Source of the DNA: Massilia aquatica
GTDB lineage: Bacteria > Pseudomonadota > Gammaproteobacteria > Burkholderiales > Burkholderiaceae_D
NCBI RefSeq assembly: GCF_011682045.1
Contig: NZ_VVIW01000006.1
Span: 270,505 to 334,504 of the forward strand
DNA length: 64,000 nt
Direction: 5' to 3'
Shown here: positions 26,436 through 35,864 of the stretch, piece by piece
Numbering within the stretch: the stretch's first letter is position 1
Layout: the number at the start of each line of letters is the position of its first letter
Position numbers and translations under genes: made by a program
The notes under the pieces: generated by a model
Told to the model about the DNA's origin: nothing
What the model saw: only the letters and a program-made list of their open reading frames with translations
The model's database searches: none

Positions 26436-27182
26436 TTACAAACCTGCAAGAAACTTTTCATCGGCCTTGCTCAGCAGTCCGGCGCTGCGCGCACGGGCCA
26501 GCAGATCGGGCCGTTTGTTGGCGGTGGCTTCGAGCATGCGCTCGCGCCGCCACTTGATAATCTCGGCATGGTTGCCGCCCATCAGGACCGGCGGCACCGC
26601 CACGCCTTCGTACGTATCGGGACGGGTGTAATGGGGCGAATCGAGCAGGCCGTTGACGAAACTGTCTTCGAGCGCCGAGGCGTCGTCGTTCAGTACGCCC
26701 GGCAACTGCCGCACCACCGCATCCATCAGCGCCATCGCCGGCAGTTCGCCGCCCGACAGCACGAAGTCGCCGAGGCTGATTTCCTCGTCGACGCAGCGCT
26801 CGAGCAAGCGCTGGTCGACCGCTTCGTAGCGTCCGCACAGCACGATCAAGCCCGCTTCATCTTTCAGATCCATCACCCGCTCGTGCGTCAGCGCCCTGCC
26901 CTGCGGCGACATGAACACCACGCGCGGCACCGGCAGATCGAGCATCACCTGGCGCTGCTTGGCGGCGCCGATGGCGGCCTCGAGCGGCTTGGCCAGCATC
27001 ACCATGCCCGGTCCGCCGCCATACGGGCGGTCGTCGACGGTACGGTGGTTATCGCTCGTGAAATCGCGCGGATTCCAGGTCGACAGGCCCCAGCGTTTCT
27101 GCTCGAACGCGCGGCGGGTCACACCCGACTGCGTCAGCGCGGCAAACATCTCGGGAAACAAGGTCACGACATCAAATTGCAT
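26436..27182 (-). CDS. trmD: tRNA (guanine-N1-)-methyltransferase
   Basis: A 248-aa SPOUT methyltransferase that makes m1G37 in tRNAs using S-adenosylmethionine. Signatures: [13 protein letters not shown] start, YGGGPGMVM near residue 55, [14 protein letters not shown] near 115, and the knot segment [20 protein letters not shown] near 132. Length is normal. It is third in the ribosomal operon, 23 bases after rimM. Confidence 0.98.
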   Translation of the reverse strand: MQFDVVTLFPEMFAALTQSGVTRRAFEQKRWGLSTWNPRDFTSDNHRTVDDRPYGGGPGMVMLAKPLEAAIGAAKQRQVMLDLPVPRVVFMSPQGRALTHERVMDLKDEAGLIVLCGRYEAVDQRLLERCVDEEISLGDFVLSGGELPAMALMDAVVRQLPGVLNDDASALEDSFVNGLLDSPHYTRPDTYEGVAVPPVLMGGNHAEIIKWRRERMLEATANKRPDLLARARSAGLLSKADEKFLAGL

Positions 27183-27205
27183 GGCGCTCTCGCCTTGTTG
27201 CGGTC

Positions 27206-27760
27206 TTAATAATCCAGACCCCAGTCCACCGTGATGGTCTTGCTTGCCTGGTCAACTGTTATAACGAACTGGTCCACAAACGGAATCAGGCGCTCGGGCG
27301 CCTTTGCATCATTTGCGGGGTCCGGCACCGGCGTAATGCGCAAAATCGATTGCGCGCCGTTATGCATCATGTCGGACACCAGCCCCAAGGCCTCGCCTTG
27401 CAGGTTCACTACATTCAGCCCGATCAGATCGGACCAATAAAATTCATCGGCCGGCAGTTGCGGGAACTGGCTGCGCGGGATGGAAACAGCGGCGCCTTTC
27501 AGCGCCTCCGCGGCATCCCGCCCAAGCGTACCTGCCAACTGGGCCACGACGTCGCCGCCGTGTATTTTCGCAGTCCGTACGGAGACGGATTGCAGGCTGG
27601 GTTTATCCAGCCACCAGGTTTTCACGCTCAGCAACCCATCCGCGTCGGTGGAAAACGGGGTGACCCGAATCGAACCGGTGACGCCAAAGGCGCCGGACAC
27701 ATACCCGACTTGCGTCAGGTCGTCAGGGATTTGCACCCCGGATGCTGCTGGACCGCTCAA
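27206..27760 (-). CDS. rimM: 16S rRNA processing protein RimM
   Basis: A 184-aa ribosome maturation factor that binds S19 and helps assemble the 30S head. The N-terminal RimM domain has [20 protein letters not shown], and the C-terminal PRC-barrel has [20 protein letters not shown] and [10 protein letters not shown]. It lies 12 bases after rpsP and 23 before trmD in the conserved gene order. Confidence 0.97.
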   Translation of the reverse strand: MSGPAASGVQIPDDLTQVGYVSGAFGVTGSIRVTPFSTDADGLLSVKTWWLDKPSLQSVSVRTAKIHGGDVVAQLAGTLGRDAAEALKGAAVSIPRSQFPQLPADEFYWSDLIGLNVVNLQGEALGLVSDMMHNGAQSILRITPVPDPANDAKAPERLIPFVDQFVITVDQASKTITVDWGLDY

Positions 27761-27772
27761 ACCCGGACCTGC

Positions 27773-28030
27773 TTAGGCTGCTGCTGGAGCTGCTGGCTGG
27801 CTGTTCACCAGACGTGCAACGGTTGGCGACAATTGTGCGCCAACGCCTTGCCAGTAAGCCAGACGGTCTGCGGTGATACGCAGGCCGACTTCGCCACCAG
27901 CTGCCATCGGGTTGTAAAAACCGATGCGCTCGATGAAGCGGCCGTCGCGGCGATTGCGCGAGTCCGTTGCAACGATGTTGAAGAACGGGCGCTTCTTGGC
28001 GCCTCCACGAGCTAAACGAATAACGACCAT
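27773..28030 (-). CDS. rpsP: 30S ribosomal protein S16
   Basis: An 85-aa protein beginning [20 protein letters not shown], with [18 protein letters not shown] and a C-terminal Ala/Pro tail; all are hallmarks of S16. The ATG at 28030 is the family start; the frame runs 18 codons upstream. It is first in the rpsP-rimM-trmD-rplS operon. Confidence 0.98.
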   Translation of the reverse strand: MVVIRLARGGAKKRPFFNIVATDSRNRRDGRFIERIGFYNPMAAGGEVGLRITADRLAYWQGVGAQLSPTVARLVNSQPAAPAAA

Positions 28031-28070
28031 AATAATTCCAAAAAGTTGTGCTGGGCGGAAAAAGCCGACA

Positions 28071-28100
28071 ATTATAGCGCGCAATGCCGCGCAGCAGCAA
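28071..28100 (-). promoter_or_regulatory. probable promoter of the rpsP operon
   Basis: On the minus strand a perfect -10 TATAAT (28076-28071) is preceded by TTGCTG (28100-28095) at 18 bases. It lies 41 bases before the rpsP start. Confidence 0.6.
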
Positions 28101-28274
28101 GCGTTAATGACAACAGGGCGCGCACTTCGGGGCGAATTGAAGATTATCGCCTATTTTGGGGCGAACCGCCAACTGCATCGTGGAGGATGTCGCCGGAAGC
28201 GGCTGGCATGCGGCCGTGCGTTCCTTGCGGAATTGACCGATACTGCCTGCTTTCCCGCTTCCCTGGCCCGCCTC

Positions 28275-28691
28275 ATGTCCACATCGCACAAAAACAAAAC
28301 CTTCGCCACCTTCCTGGCCGTGATCCTCGGCGCCCTCGGCGCGCACCGCTTTTACCTGCGCGGCAGCCTCGACAAACTGGGCCTGCTGCACATGGCCAGC
28401 CTGCCCGTGGCCGGCCTGGTGTATGGCCTGGCGCCCGATGCCAACTGGTTTTACCAGATCCTGCCGCTGGTGGTCTCGGGCCTCGCCGGCTTCATCGAAG
28501 CGCTGGTGATCGGCCTGATGCCCGACGAAAAATTCGACGCCGCCTTCAACCCCGCTTCAGGCCGCCAGTCGGCATCGACCTGGATACTGGCATTGTTGTT
28601 GGTTTGCACAATGCTGGTGGCGGCCTCGATGGGCATCGCCACCCTCGCCCGCCTGAACGACCTGCTGTACACCGGCGGCTCTTACGGCTGA
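28275..28691 (+). CDS. TM2-domain membrane protein
   Basis: A 138-aa small membrane protein. The N-terminal part (FLAVILGALGAHRFYLRGSLDKLGLLH) is a TM2 domain with its G-x-H-x-F-Y-L-G-like motif, followed by further hydrophobic segments (about residues 45-75 and 98-120). The ATG at 28275 gives the usual TM2 start; the frame extends upstream without a better site. Its stop codon lies in the first unit of a 13-base tandem repeat. Function unknown. Confidence 0.78.
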   Translation: MSTSHKNKTFATFLAVILGALGAHRFYLRGSLDKLGLLHMASLPVAGLVYGLAPDANWFYQILPLVVSGLAGFIEALVIGLMPDEKFDAAFNPASGRQSASTWILALLLVCTMLVAASMGIATLARLNDLLYTGGSYG

Positions 28692-28761
28692 CGCACTGTC
28701 GCGACGCACTGTCGCGACGCACTGTCGTGACGCACTGTCGTGACGCACTGTCGTGACGCAC
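28690..28761. repeat. 13-bp tandem repeat between convergent genes
   Basis: Five and a half copies of GACGCACTGTCG[C/T] (units start at 28690, 28703, 28716, 28729, 28742, 28755). The first two copies end in C and the next three in T. The array starts within the TM2 stop codon and ends one base before the stop codon of the convergent lipoprotein gene. Unit junctions contain the palindrome GTCGCGAC. Confidence 0.95.
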
Positions 28762-30768
28762 CTACGGCGTCATCTTGCCGTGCCGTTCGCGCTGCTTGAT
28801 GTCGCCTTTCAGGCGCGCGGCGCGTTCGTCAGCCGATTCGACGCGCAGCGCTGACTGCTTGGCCATGCTCGATGGATTGAGCACCAGGTTCGCTTCCCAG
28901 CTCGCGCCCGGCTTCATCATGACAGGCGCCGGCAGGCGATCCACGGCGCTGGCGTCGATCCACGGCGCAATGCGCTGCAACACCAGCTTGATGCGCGGCT
29001 TGATGGCCGCTTCGCCGATGCGTCCGCGCTGGCCCCAGCCGATCACCAGGTCGCTGCCCGTGGTCTGGTTGGCGTAGGCCACGTCGTAGCGCACGTTGTG
29101 ACGGTAACTCATCATGAATTCCTCGAACAGCATCGCCAGGTCTTCGCGCGAGCTGTCGGTCTTGTAGATCGAATAAGCGTAGTCGTCCGAGGCACGGTCG
29201 GCGCCGAAGAAACTGCCGACCTCGGCCGCCGTGTAGGCCTTCTGCACGGGCGTGGCCGTCTGGCCCTGGTACAGCACCTGCCCCATGCCCAGCATCTCGG
29301 CCGACTGCAGCGGGTACTGCGACGCCAGCGCGTCGGACGGCAGCGTGCGGCCGCCGACGCGCTCGGCGATATTTTCCCAGATCGAACGCTGCGGATTGAT
29401 GGCCCGGTTGACCGACGGCAGGAAGTCGTTGGCATGCGCCAGCTCGTGGTACAGCAGGCGGCCCAGGTCGAACATCAGGTCGTCGGTGGTGCGCGTCATG
29501 CGCGTGGTCGATGGATAGCTGCGCCGCGCGTATTCGTTGTTTTTCACCGAACGGCCCAGCGGAATGAAGTTCAGTTCATCGTCGAAGGCGGAGCGGTAAT
29601 CGGGCACCTCGGTGACCACGTCGCGCTGCTCGGCGGTCAGCCACAGGTTGTTGGCGTCGAGGTAGATCGCGCCGGTGCCGGCGCTGTAGAAACTCGGCCG
29701 CACGTGCGAGCCGATGACGATGGCCGACGTGCTCGCCAGCAGGCGGCGGAAGTCGCTGTCGGGGTCCTGGGTCAGCAGGAACTGCTCGAAATTCGCCCCC
29801 AGGAAGTCGTGCGACACCAGCACCCGGCCCATGATCTGGGCCACGCTCGGCACCACGCCCACACCCGCTTCGGTTTGCAGCGGCGGCAACTCCTGCGCGC
29901 GGCACAGCGTGTTGTTGGCCGAGGTGGCGTAGTACACCTTGACGTCGTAGGTACACCTGGCCAGCACGCCCGCGTAGGCGCCGGCCTGGCGGTAGGCATG
30001 CACGCGCGCGGTGGGAGCATCGAACAGGCTGTCGGCATTGCCCGCCACCTGCTGGTCGAGGCTGATCAACACCTCGTCGCTATCCTTCACGCCGCCGCTG
30101 GTGGTCATGGTGGCGCGGAAACGCAGCGCCACGTCGGTGCCGGACGCCGGCGCCTTGAACATCAGCAGCTGGCGGTTGTCGGTGTCCATGGTCACGGCCG
30201 GGCCGCCGACCTGGGTCCAGACGATGCTGGCGACGCTGTCGCCTTCGGCCAGGGTCGGCCAGGCGCGCACCGAGGTTTGCACGCCGGGACGCACGGAATG
30301 ATCGGCGCGCAGGTTGATGAAGCTGCCCGCCGGCGCGTCGCTGACGGTGACCTCGGTCGTGAGCGCCAGGCGCGCGCCATCGGCCAGGGTGACATCGGCG
30401 CGCAGGACGATCACGCCCTTCTCGCGCGTTTCGAACGACACGGTGGGCGCGCGCGCCGCCTGCAGCGTGACCGCCGGACCGCTCACCTGGCTCCAGCTCA
30501 CATCGGCCAGCGGCCCGCCGCACGATAGCACGCTGGCGCCGCCGGCCTTGCCGGCGGCGACGGTTTTGTCGGCCACGATATAGGCCTTGCAGCCATCGGG
30601 CTTGCCATCGCCCGGCGTGGGCATGGGGGTGGGGGTGGGCGTGGGCGTCGGGGTGTCGACCTTGCCCGGGACATTGCTTGGATTGCCGCCGCCTCCACCG
30701 CAGGCGGCAAACAGGGTGGCGATGGCCAGGGCTGCGGGCAGGCGCACTGCGTATTGATGAATGTTCAA
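28762..30768 (-). CDS. putative lipoprotein with HExxH metalloprotease-like motif
   Basis: A 668-aa exported protein. A TTG at 30768 with AGGA 6 bases upstream is preferred over the ATG at 30792, which has no ribosome site. The signal peptide ends in a lipobox-like FAAC, followed by GGGGG and a Pro/Thr repeat linker (TPTPTPTP). Next come immunoglobulin/PKD-like segments (VSWSQVSGPAVTL and VWTQVGGPAVTM). A C-terminal half carries LLYHELAHANDF around residue 441, an HExxH zinc motif. It is probably a surface-anchored metallopeptidase of uncertain family. The second half has no other motif I recognise. Confidence 0.65.
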   Translation of the reverse strand: MNIHQYAVRLPAALAIATLFAACGGGGGNPSNVPGKVDTPTPTPTPTPMPTPGDGKPDGCKAYIVADKTVAAGKAGGASVLSCGGPLADVSWSQVSGPAVTLQAARAPTVSFETREKGVIVLRADVTLADGARLALTTEVTVSDAPAGSFINLRADHSVRPGVQTSVRAWPTLAEGDSVASIVWTQVGGPAVTMDTDNRQLLMFKAPASGTDVALRFRATMTTSGGVKDSDEVLISLDQQVAGNADSLFDAPTARVHAYRQAGAYAGVLARCTYDVKVYYATSANNTLCRAQELPPLQTEAGVGVVPSVAQIMGRVLVSHDFLGANFEQFLLTQDPDSDFRRLLASTSAIVIGSHVRPSFYSAGTGAIYLDANNLWLTAEQRDVVTEVPDYRSAFDDELNFIPLGRSVKNNEYARRSYPSTTRMTRTTDDLMFDLGRLLYHELAHANDFLPSVNRAINPQRSIWENIAERVGGRTLPSDALASQYPLQSAEMLGMGQVLYQGQTATPVQKAYTAAEVGSFFGADRASDDYAYSIYKTDSSREDLAMLFEEFMMSYRHNVRYDVAYANQTTGSDLVIGWGQRGRIGEAAIKPRIKLVLQRIAPWIDASAVDRLPAPVMMKPGASWEANLVLNPSSMAKQSALRVESADERAARLKGDIKQRERHGKMTP

Positions 30769-30937
30769 GATGAGTCCTGTTGGATGAGGCATGAGAGGGG
30801 TGTGACTACCATGCGTCGATTATAAACAGATGGGCGAGGACGAAGCACATCCTTGCCGCGAATAATTGCCGCTTCCCGCGTGCTCTACAATGCGGCATGC
30901 AGCGCGTTGGCTGGCACGATAAATTGATCAGGAGAAG

Positions 30938-31387
30938 ATGATGATGAAATGGAATGTGGCACTGGCGCTGGTATTGGCGCTCGGCAGCGTGATGGGGACG
31001 GCGCAGGCGTCGTCCGGACAGGGGCGCGGCGATCGTCATGATGCGCGCCCGGTATGCCGCGACTGCGGCAAGGTGACGGCGGTACGCAGCGCGCGCCAGA
31101 ATGGCAAGTCCAATGCGCTGGGCGTGGTGGGTGGCGGTGCAGTGGGCGGGCTGCTGGGCAACCAGGTCGGCAGCGGTTCGGGACGCACGGTTGCCACCGT
31201 GGCCGGGGCGATCGGTGGTGCGTATGCGGGCAAGAAGATCCAGGAACGCGCCAATGCGCGCACGGTGTGGACGGTGGATGTCCAGTACGACAACGGCAAG
31301 CGCCGCTCGTTCAAGTTCAATGACCAGCCGGGGCTGCAGCGCGGGGACCGCGTGCGTAATGCGGGGAATTCAATTCGGCGGTCGTAG
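30938..31387 (+). CDS. glycine-zipper 2TM-domain exported protein
   Basis: A 149-aa protein with a signal peptide (residues 1-25, ending GTAQASS). The Gly-rich segment (about 62-95; GVVGGGAVGGLLGNQVGSG, then AGAIGGAYAGKKIQE) fits the glycine-zipper 2TM (SlyB/Rick_17kDa-like) domain. A short C-terminal beta domain follows (VWTVDVQYDNGKRRSF). Two Cys in PVCRDCG occur before the zipper. Three consecutive ATGs follow GGAGAAG; the first is used. Probably associated with the outer membrane. Confidence 0.85.
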   Translation: MMMKWNVALALVLALGSVMGTAQASSGQGRGDRHDARPVCRDCGKVTAVRSARQNGKSNALGVVGGGAVGGLLGNQVGSGSGRTVATVAGAIGGAYAGKKIQERANARTVWTVDVQYDNGKRRSFKFNDQPGLQRGDRVRNAGNSIRRS

Positions 31388-31402
31388 GAGCCAAACCCCT
31401 AC

Positions 31403-31482
31403 CCGTCGTCCCCGCGAAGGCGGGGATCCATGGCACCTATGCTCATCGGTGCTATGGATCCCCGCCTTCGCGGGGACGACGG
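31403..31482. repeat. 80-base inverted pair of REP-like hairpins (BIME-like)
   Basis: Arms 31403-31437 and 31448-31482 pair over 35 bases with one mismatch, around a 10-base loop. Each arm itself contains a CCCCGC-GAAG-GCGGGG mini-hairpin, so the element is two REP-like units head to head. It lies between the glycine-zipper gene and the convergent acyl-CoA dehydrogenase gene and may act as a transcription end. Confidence 0.9.
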
Positions 31483-31521
31483 AACAAACAGTAGCGAACG
31501 CGTAAAACGCTGACGATTTGC

Positions 31522-33312
31522 CTAGAACTGATCTTCCGTCAGCGCCAGCACCCCTGCACTACCTTCCACAATCGCCGTACGCAAGCCTGCCGCCTGCGTC
31601 AGGATGTGGTCGGCAAAGAAGCGCGCCGTGGCGATCTTGGCCTTGTAGAAGCTGGCATCGGCGGCGCCGCCGTCGATCTTGGCCTGCGCCACCAGCGCCG
31701 CGCGCGCCATCACCCAGCCACCGAGCACGATGCCGGCCAGTTTCAGGTACAGCACGCTGCCCGAGAACACGCCCTTGATGTCCGTCTTCATGTTCCCGGC
31801 CACGTACTCCACCACCGCTTCCAGCGCCACGCTGCCGTCAACCAGTGCGCGATGGATCGCCTTGAAGTCCGCGCCCTCTTGCGCCGCCAGCAGCGCTTCG
31901 GTGTCGCGCACCTGGCCGATGATCGATTTGGCCACGGCACCGCCATCGCGCACCGTCTTGCGGCCCACCAGGTCGTTGGCCTGGATCGCGGTCGTGCCTT
32001 CGTAGATGGTGAGGATCTTGGCGTCGCGGTAGTGCTGCGCCGCGCCGGTTTCTTCGATGAAGCCCATGCCGCCGTGCACCTGCACGCCGTCGCGCGTGAC
32101 GTCCTGCGACATCTCGGTCGACCAGCCTTTGATGATCGGCACCAGGTACTCGTACACCGCCAGGTTGGACGCGCGCACGGCCGCGTCTTCGTGGTGGTGG
32201 GCGACATCGCTGATGCCCGCGCCCACATACGCCAGCGCGCGCGCCGCCTCGACCTGCGAGCGCATCGACATGAGCATGCGGCGCACGTCAGGGTGGTGGA
32301 TGATCGATACCGGACCGGCCGAACCGGCCAGGTCGCGCGACTGCACGCGGTCCTTGGCAAAGGCCACGGCCTGCTGGTACGAGCGCTCGGCCAGGCCGAT
32401 GCCCTGCAAGCCCACGCCGAAGCGCGCCGCGTTCATCATGATGAACATGTATTCGAGGCCGCGGTTCTCTTCGCCCACCAGCGTGCCGATCGCGCCGCCA
32501 TGGTCGCCGAACTGCAGCACGGCCGTCGGGCTGGCCTTGATGCCGAGCTTGTGCTCGATCGAGACGCAGTGCGCGTCGTTGCGCGCGCCCAGCGAGCCGT
32601 CGGCGTTGACCAGGAACTTCGGCACGATGAACAGCGAAATGCCCTTCACCCCCGCAGGCGCATCCGGGGTGCGCGCCAGCACCAGGTGGACGATGTTTTC
32701 GGTCAGGTCATGCTCACCGTAGGTGATGAAGATCTTGGTGCCGAACACCTTGTAGGTGCCGTCGCCCTGCGGCTCGGCGCGGGTGCGCACGGCGGCCAGG
32801 TCCGACCCGGCCTGCGGCTCGGTCAGGTTCATGGTGCCGGTCCATTTGCCCGATACCAGCGGTTCCAGGTAGGTTGCCTTCTGCTCGTCGGAGCCAGCGG
32901 TCAGCAGCGCTTCGATCGCGCCGTCCGACAGCAAGGCCACCAGCGCGAACGAGATGCTCGACGCGTTGAGCATCTCGATGCACGGCGTGGCCACCAGCTT
33001 GGGCAAGCCCTGGCCGCCAAAGTCGACCGGATGCTGCACACCCTGCCAGCCGGCTTCCGCAAAGCCCTTGAAGGCCTCTTTGAAGCCCTTGGAGGTGCTT
33101 ACCTGGCCGTCGTGCCAGAAGCTCGGGTCCTTGTCGCTGGCGTAGTTCAATGGCGCGACCACGTTGGCGCAGAATTTCGCGTTTTCTTCGAGGACTGCTT
33201 CGACCGTGTCGGCGGTGGCGTCTTCGCAACCGGGCAGCGTGTTGACGGTGGACAGTCCGGCCAGTTCGTTCATCACGAACAGCATGTCTTTCAGCGGGGC
33301 TTTGTAAGTCAC
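31522..33312 (-). CDS. acyl-CoA dehydrogenase with C-terminal extension
   Basis: A 596-aa flavoenzyme of the long acyl-CoA dehydrogenase branch. It starts TYKAPLKDMLFVMNEL, typical of this subfamily, and has the FAD/substrate motifs MNLTEPQAGSDLAAVRT (near 158) and KIFITYGEHDL. Near residue 430 is IYEGTTAIQANDLVGRK, where the catalytic base lies. The last 120 residues are the acyl-CoA dehydrogenase C-terminal domain. It should pass electrons to the ETF encoded just upstream on the same strand. Substrate chain length is not determined. Confidence 0.92.
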   Translation of the reverse strand: MTYKAPLKDMLFVMNELAGLSTVNTLPGCEDATADTVEAVLEENAKFCANVVAPLNYASDKDPSFWHDGQVSTSKGFKEAFKGFAEAGWQGVQHPVDFGGQGLPKLVATPCIEMLNASSISFALVALLSDGAIEALLTAGSDEQKATYLEPLVSGKWTGTMNLTEPQAGSDLAAVRTRAEPQGDGTYKVFGTKIFITYGEHDLTENIVHLVLARTPDAPAGVKGISLFIVPKFLVNADGSLGARNDAHCVSIEHKLGIKASPTAVLQFGDHGGAIGTLVGEENRGLEYMFIMMNAARFGVGLQGIGLAERSYQQAVAFAKDRVQSRDLAGSAGPVSIIHHPDVRRMLMSMRSQVEAARALAYVGAGISDVAHHHEDAAVRASNLAVYEYLVPIIKGWSTEMSQDVTRDGVQVHGGMGFIEETGAAQHYRDAKILTIYEGTTAIQANDLVGRKTVRDGGAVAKSIIGQVRDTEALLAAQEGADFKAIHRALVDGSVALEAVVEYVAGNMKTDIKGVFSGSVLYLKLAGIVLGGWVMARAALVAQAKIDGGAADASFYKAKIATARFFADHILTQAAGLRTAIVEGSAGVLALTEDQF

Positions 33313-33345
33313 CTTGATCTCCTAAAATTGCGCTTCCAATGGACG

Positions 33346-33382
33346 TGTAGGGTGGGCACAGGGTTCCCGTGCCCACCCTACA
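33346..33382. repeat. 14-bp stem hairpin between etfA and acyl-CoA dehydrogenase
   Basis: TGTAGGGTGGGCAC (33346-33359) and GTGCCCACCCTACA (33369-33382) are perfect inverse complements with a 9-base loop that itself can pair GGG with CCC. The core resembles the hairpin at 22844-22867. It could attenuate transcription from etf into the dehydrogenase gene. Confidence 0.75.
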
Positions 33383-33412
33383 GGTGTTTACTGCGGTATT
33401 ACTTCGAGCGGA

Positions 33413-34345
33413 TTAGCCGAGTTGCTTGACCAGGTCAGGCACCACCTCGAACAGATCGCCCACGATGCCGTAGTCGGCCACCGAGAAGATCGGCGCTTCC
33501 GGATCTTTATTGATCGCGACGATGGTCTTCGAATCCTTCATGCCGGCCAGATGCTGGATGGCGCCGGAGATGCCGACCGCGATGTACAGCGACGGTGCGA
33601 CGATCTTGCCGGTCTGGCCAACCTGCCAGTCGTTCGGCACGAAGCCGGCGTCGACCGCTGCGCGCGAGGCGCCCATGGCGGCGTTAAGCTTGTCGGCCAG
33701 TGGTTCGAGGATTTTGAAGTTGTCGCCCGAGCCCATGCCGCGGCCACCGGAGACGATGATTTTCGCAGCGGTCAGTTCAGGACGATCGGACTTGGCCAGT
33801 TCGCGGCCTACAAAGGTCGACTTGCCCGAATCGGCAACCGCGCCAATGGCTTCGGTGGCGGCCGTGCCGCCTTCGGCCGCAGCCGAATCGAAACCGGTGG
33901 TGCGCACGGTGATGACCTTGATTTTGTCCGACGACTGCACGGTGGCAATCGCATTACCGGCGTAGATGGGACGCTCGAAGGTGTCCGGCGAATCGACCTT
34001 GGTGATCTCGGAGATCTGCGCCACATCCAGCTTGGCGGCCACGCGCGGCAGAATGTTTTTGCCGTACGCGGTCGCCGGAGCGAGGATGTGCGAGTACGAT
34101 TGCGCCAGCCCCAGTACCTGTTCGGCCACGTTTTCGGCCAGGCCGTCGGCGTGGTGCGGAGCGTCGGCGACCAGTACCTTGGTCACGCCGGCGATGGCGG
34201 CTGCCTGCGCCGCTGCGCCGCCGCAGTTCGAGCCAGCAACGAGGATGTGCACTTCGCCGCCGCATTGAACGGCAGCGGTGACGGTGTGGTGGGTGCTTCC
34301 CTTGAGGGAGGCGTTGTCGTGTTCAGCAATGACTAATGCGACCAT
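33413..34345 (-). CDS. etfA: electron transfer flavoprotein alpha subunit
   Basis: A 310-aa ETF alpha subunit starting [16 protein letters not shown]. The C-terminal FAD domain has [39 protein letters not shown] and [20 protein letters not shown], all diagnostic. It carries electrons from acyl-CoA dehydrogenases to ETF-ubiquinone oxidoreductase. It follows etfB by 40 bases and precedes the dehydrogenase gene. Confidence 0.97.
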   Translation of the reverse strand: MVALVIAEHDNASLKGSTHHTVTAAVQCGGEVHILVAGSNCGGAAAQAAAIAGVTKVLVADAPHHADGLAENVAEQVLGLAQSYSHILAPATAYGKNILPRVAAKLDVAQISEITKVDSPDTFERPIYAGNAIATVQSSDKIKVITVRTTGFDSAAAEGGTAATEAIGAVADSGKSTFVGRELAKSDRPELTAAKIIVSGGRGMGSGDNFKILEPLADKLNAAMGASRAAVDAGFVPNDWQVGQTGKIVAPSLYIAVGISGAIQHLAGMKDSKTIVAINKDPEAPIFSVADYGIVGDLFEVVPDLVKQLG

Positions 34346-34385
34346 GATGTTTCCTGTATTTTTAGGTGAGACGGCCAGGCCGCGA

Positions 34386-35135
34386 TCAGATAACTTTGGC
34401 TTCGGTGCGCAGCTTGGCGACCAGGGTCGCCGCATCCGGCACCTTGATGCCGGCCGAACGCTTGGCTGGCTCGACGACTTTCAGGGTCTTCAGGCGCGGG
34501 GCGATATCGACGCCCAGCTCTTCCGGCTTGACCACGTCGAGCGGCTTTTTCTTGGCCTTCATGATGTTCGGCAGCGTGACGTAGCGCGGCTCGTTCAGGC
34601 GCAGGTCGGTCGTGACGATCGCCGGCAGGGTCAGCGACAGGGTTTCCAGGCCGCCGTCGACTTCGCGCGTGACGGTCACTTTGCCGTCTTCCAGCACGAC
34701 TTTCGAGGCGAACGTCGCTTGCGGCCAGCCCAAGAGGGCGGCCAGCATCTGGCCGGTCTGGTTCGAGTCGTCATCGATGGCTTGCTTGCCCAGGATGATC
34801 AGCTGCGGCTGCTCCTTGTCGGCCAGCGCCTTGAGCAGCTTGGCCACGGCCAGCGGCTCGAGCTCGGCGGTGGTTTCGACCAGGATGCCGCGGTCGGCGC
34901 CAATGGCCATGCCGGTGCGCAGGGTTTCCTGGCACTGGGTCACGCCGCACGACACTGCCACCACTTCGGTGACCTTGCCGGCTTCTTTCAGGCGCATCGC
35001 TTCTTCCAGCGCGATCTCGTCGAAAGGATTCATCGACATTTTGACATTGGCGATATCGACGCCGCTGCCGTCGGATTTCACGCGCACTTTGACGTTGTAG
35101 TCGACCACGCGTTTGACGGGAACCAGGACTTTCAT
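34386..35135 (-). CDS. etfB: electron transfer flavoprotein beta subunit
   Basis: A 249-aa ETF beta subunit: [20 protein letters not shown] start, the [19 protein letters not shown] block and [27 protein letters not shown] near residue 160, which is the family signature. It binds AMP and pairs with EtfA. First gene of the etfB-etfA unit; a TATAAT box and a GCACGATCGTGC palindrome lie upstream. Confidence 0.97.
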   Translation of the reverse strand: MKVLVPVKRVVDYNVKVRVKSDGSGVDIANVKMSMNPFDEIALEEAMRLKEAGKVTEVVAVSCGVTQCQETLRTGMAIGADRGILVETTAELEPLAVAKLLKALADKEQPQLIILGKQAIDDDSNQTGQMLAALLGWPQATFASKVVLEDGKVTVTREVDGGLETLSLTLPAIVTTDLRLNEPRYVTLPNIMKAKKKPLDVVKPEELGVDIAPRLKTLKVVEPAKRSAGIKVPDAATLVAKLRTEAKVI

Positions 35136-35221
35136 AGGGGTGCCTTTGGAAGAATAAATAGGGTGACTTGACTAAAGTGGCCTAGATTATAAGAGAAAAA
35201 CCGTTTTCCCGCTAAATTAAA

Positions 35222-35233
35222 GCACGATCGTGC
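35222..35233. promoter_or_regulatory. GCACGATCGTGC palindrome upstream of etfB
   Basis: A perfect 12-base palindrome with T/A-rich flanks lies about 90 bases before etfB, upstream of a TATAAT box (minus strand, about 35175). TetR-type regulators of fatty-acid catabolism bind palindromes of this size, so it is a candidate operator for acyl-CoA-responsive control of etf. Confidence 0.5.
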
Positions 35234-35341
35234 GATTTTTAGCTAGAGGAAAACACCTAATCATCGGGCTTTGTCATGAAATCGGGAAATTGTTCGAGGA
35301 AAACCGAGGGGCGTGCTGATGCGTCGCCCCATCCGGGAAGG

Positions 35342-35599
35342 TTATTTGCGGCGCATCAAAAAGATGAATTCGCGGCCGTTCTGGGTGTGGGAAACGAGTG
35401 CATTGCCGGTCTGCTTGGCAAAGGCCTGGAAGTCGCGCACGGAGCCGGTATCGGTGGCGACAATGCGCAGCACTTCCCCGGTTTCCATTTCCGCGAGTGC
35501 CTTCTTGGCCTTCAGGATCGGCAGTGGGCAATTGAGTCCCCGTGCGTCGAGTTCCTTCTGGTATTCCATGATCTCGCTGTCGAAAGTTGTATCGCTCAT
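35342..35599 (-). CDS. TusA/SirA-family sulfur carrier protein
   Basis: An 85-aa protein with the TusA signature LDARGLNCPLPILKAKKAL. The active Cys in CPxP accepts a persulfide. The rest (GEVLRIVATDTGSVRDFQAFA...FLMRRK) fits the small alpha/beta fold. The N-terminal 15 residues before LDARG are a short extension. It stands alone between etfB and alaS. Whether it serves tRNA thiolation or other sulfur transfer is not clear from context. Confidence 0.9.
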   Translation of the reverse strand: MSDTTFDSEIMEYQKELDARGLNCPLPILKAKKALAEMETGEVLRIVATDTGSVRDFQAFAKQTGNALVSHTQNGREFIFLMRRK

Positions 35600-35800
35600 C
35601 GCTTGCTCTTAGGGTGGATTAGACTACTCACCCAACAAATATACTCCAAATCCGCAAATTTGACGCACCGCACCAATATTAAAACTGCTTGTTGCATGGT
35701 CACAACGACAATAACAGTGCTGCAATGATAATTGTAAGCTGCGTGTAAGAAAAGTCTGAAGTGAACTTGCCAGCCGGTACGCGCCGTACTGTGACGTATG

Positions 35801-35862
35801 GTTAGCCGTCGCTCATCCTCCGTCTCCCCCGCGAAGGCGGGGGCGACGGAGGGGCGGCTAAC
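35801..35862. repeat. REP-like hairpin with GAAG loop downstream of alaS
   Basis: An inner hairpin (35820-35832 / 35837-35849; CCGTCTCCCCCGC / GCGGGGGCGACGG, loop GAAG, one mismatch) is nested in an outer inverted repeat GTTAGCCG (35801-35808) / CGGCTAAC (35855-35862). It starts two bases after the alaS stop codon and may end that transcript. Confidence 0.8.
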
Positions 35863-35864
35863 GC

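Noticed and set aside
28690..28761. CRISPR-like repeat array
   Set aside because: The repeats are directly adjacent with no spacers and only 13 bases long, so it is a plain tandem repeat.
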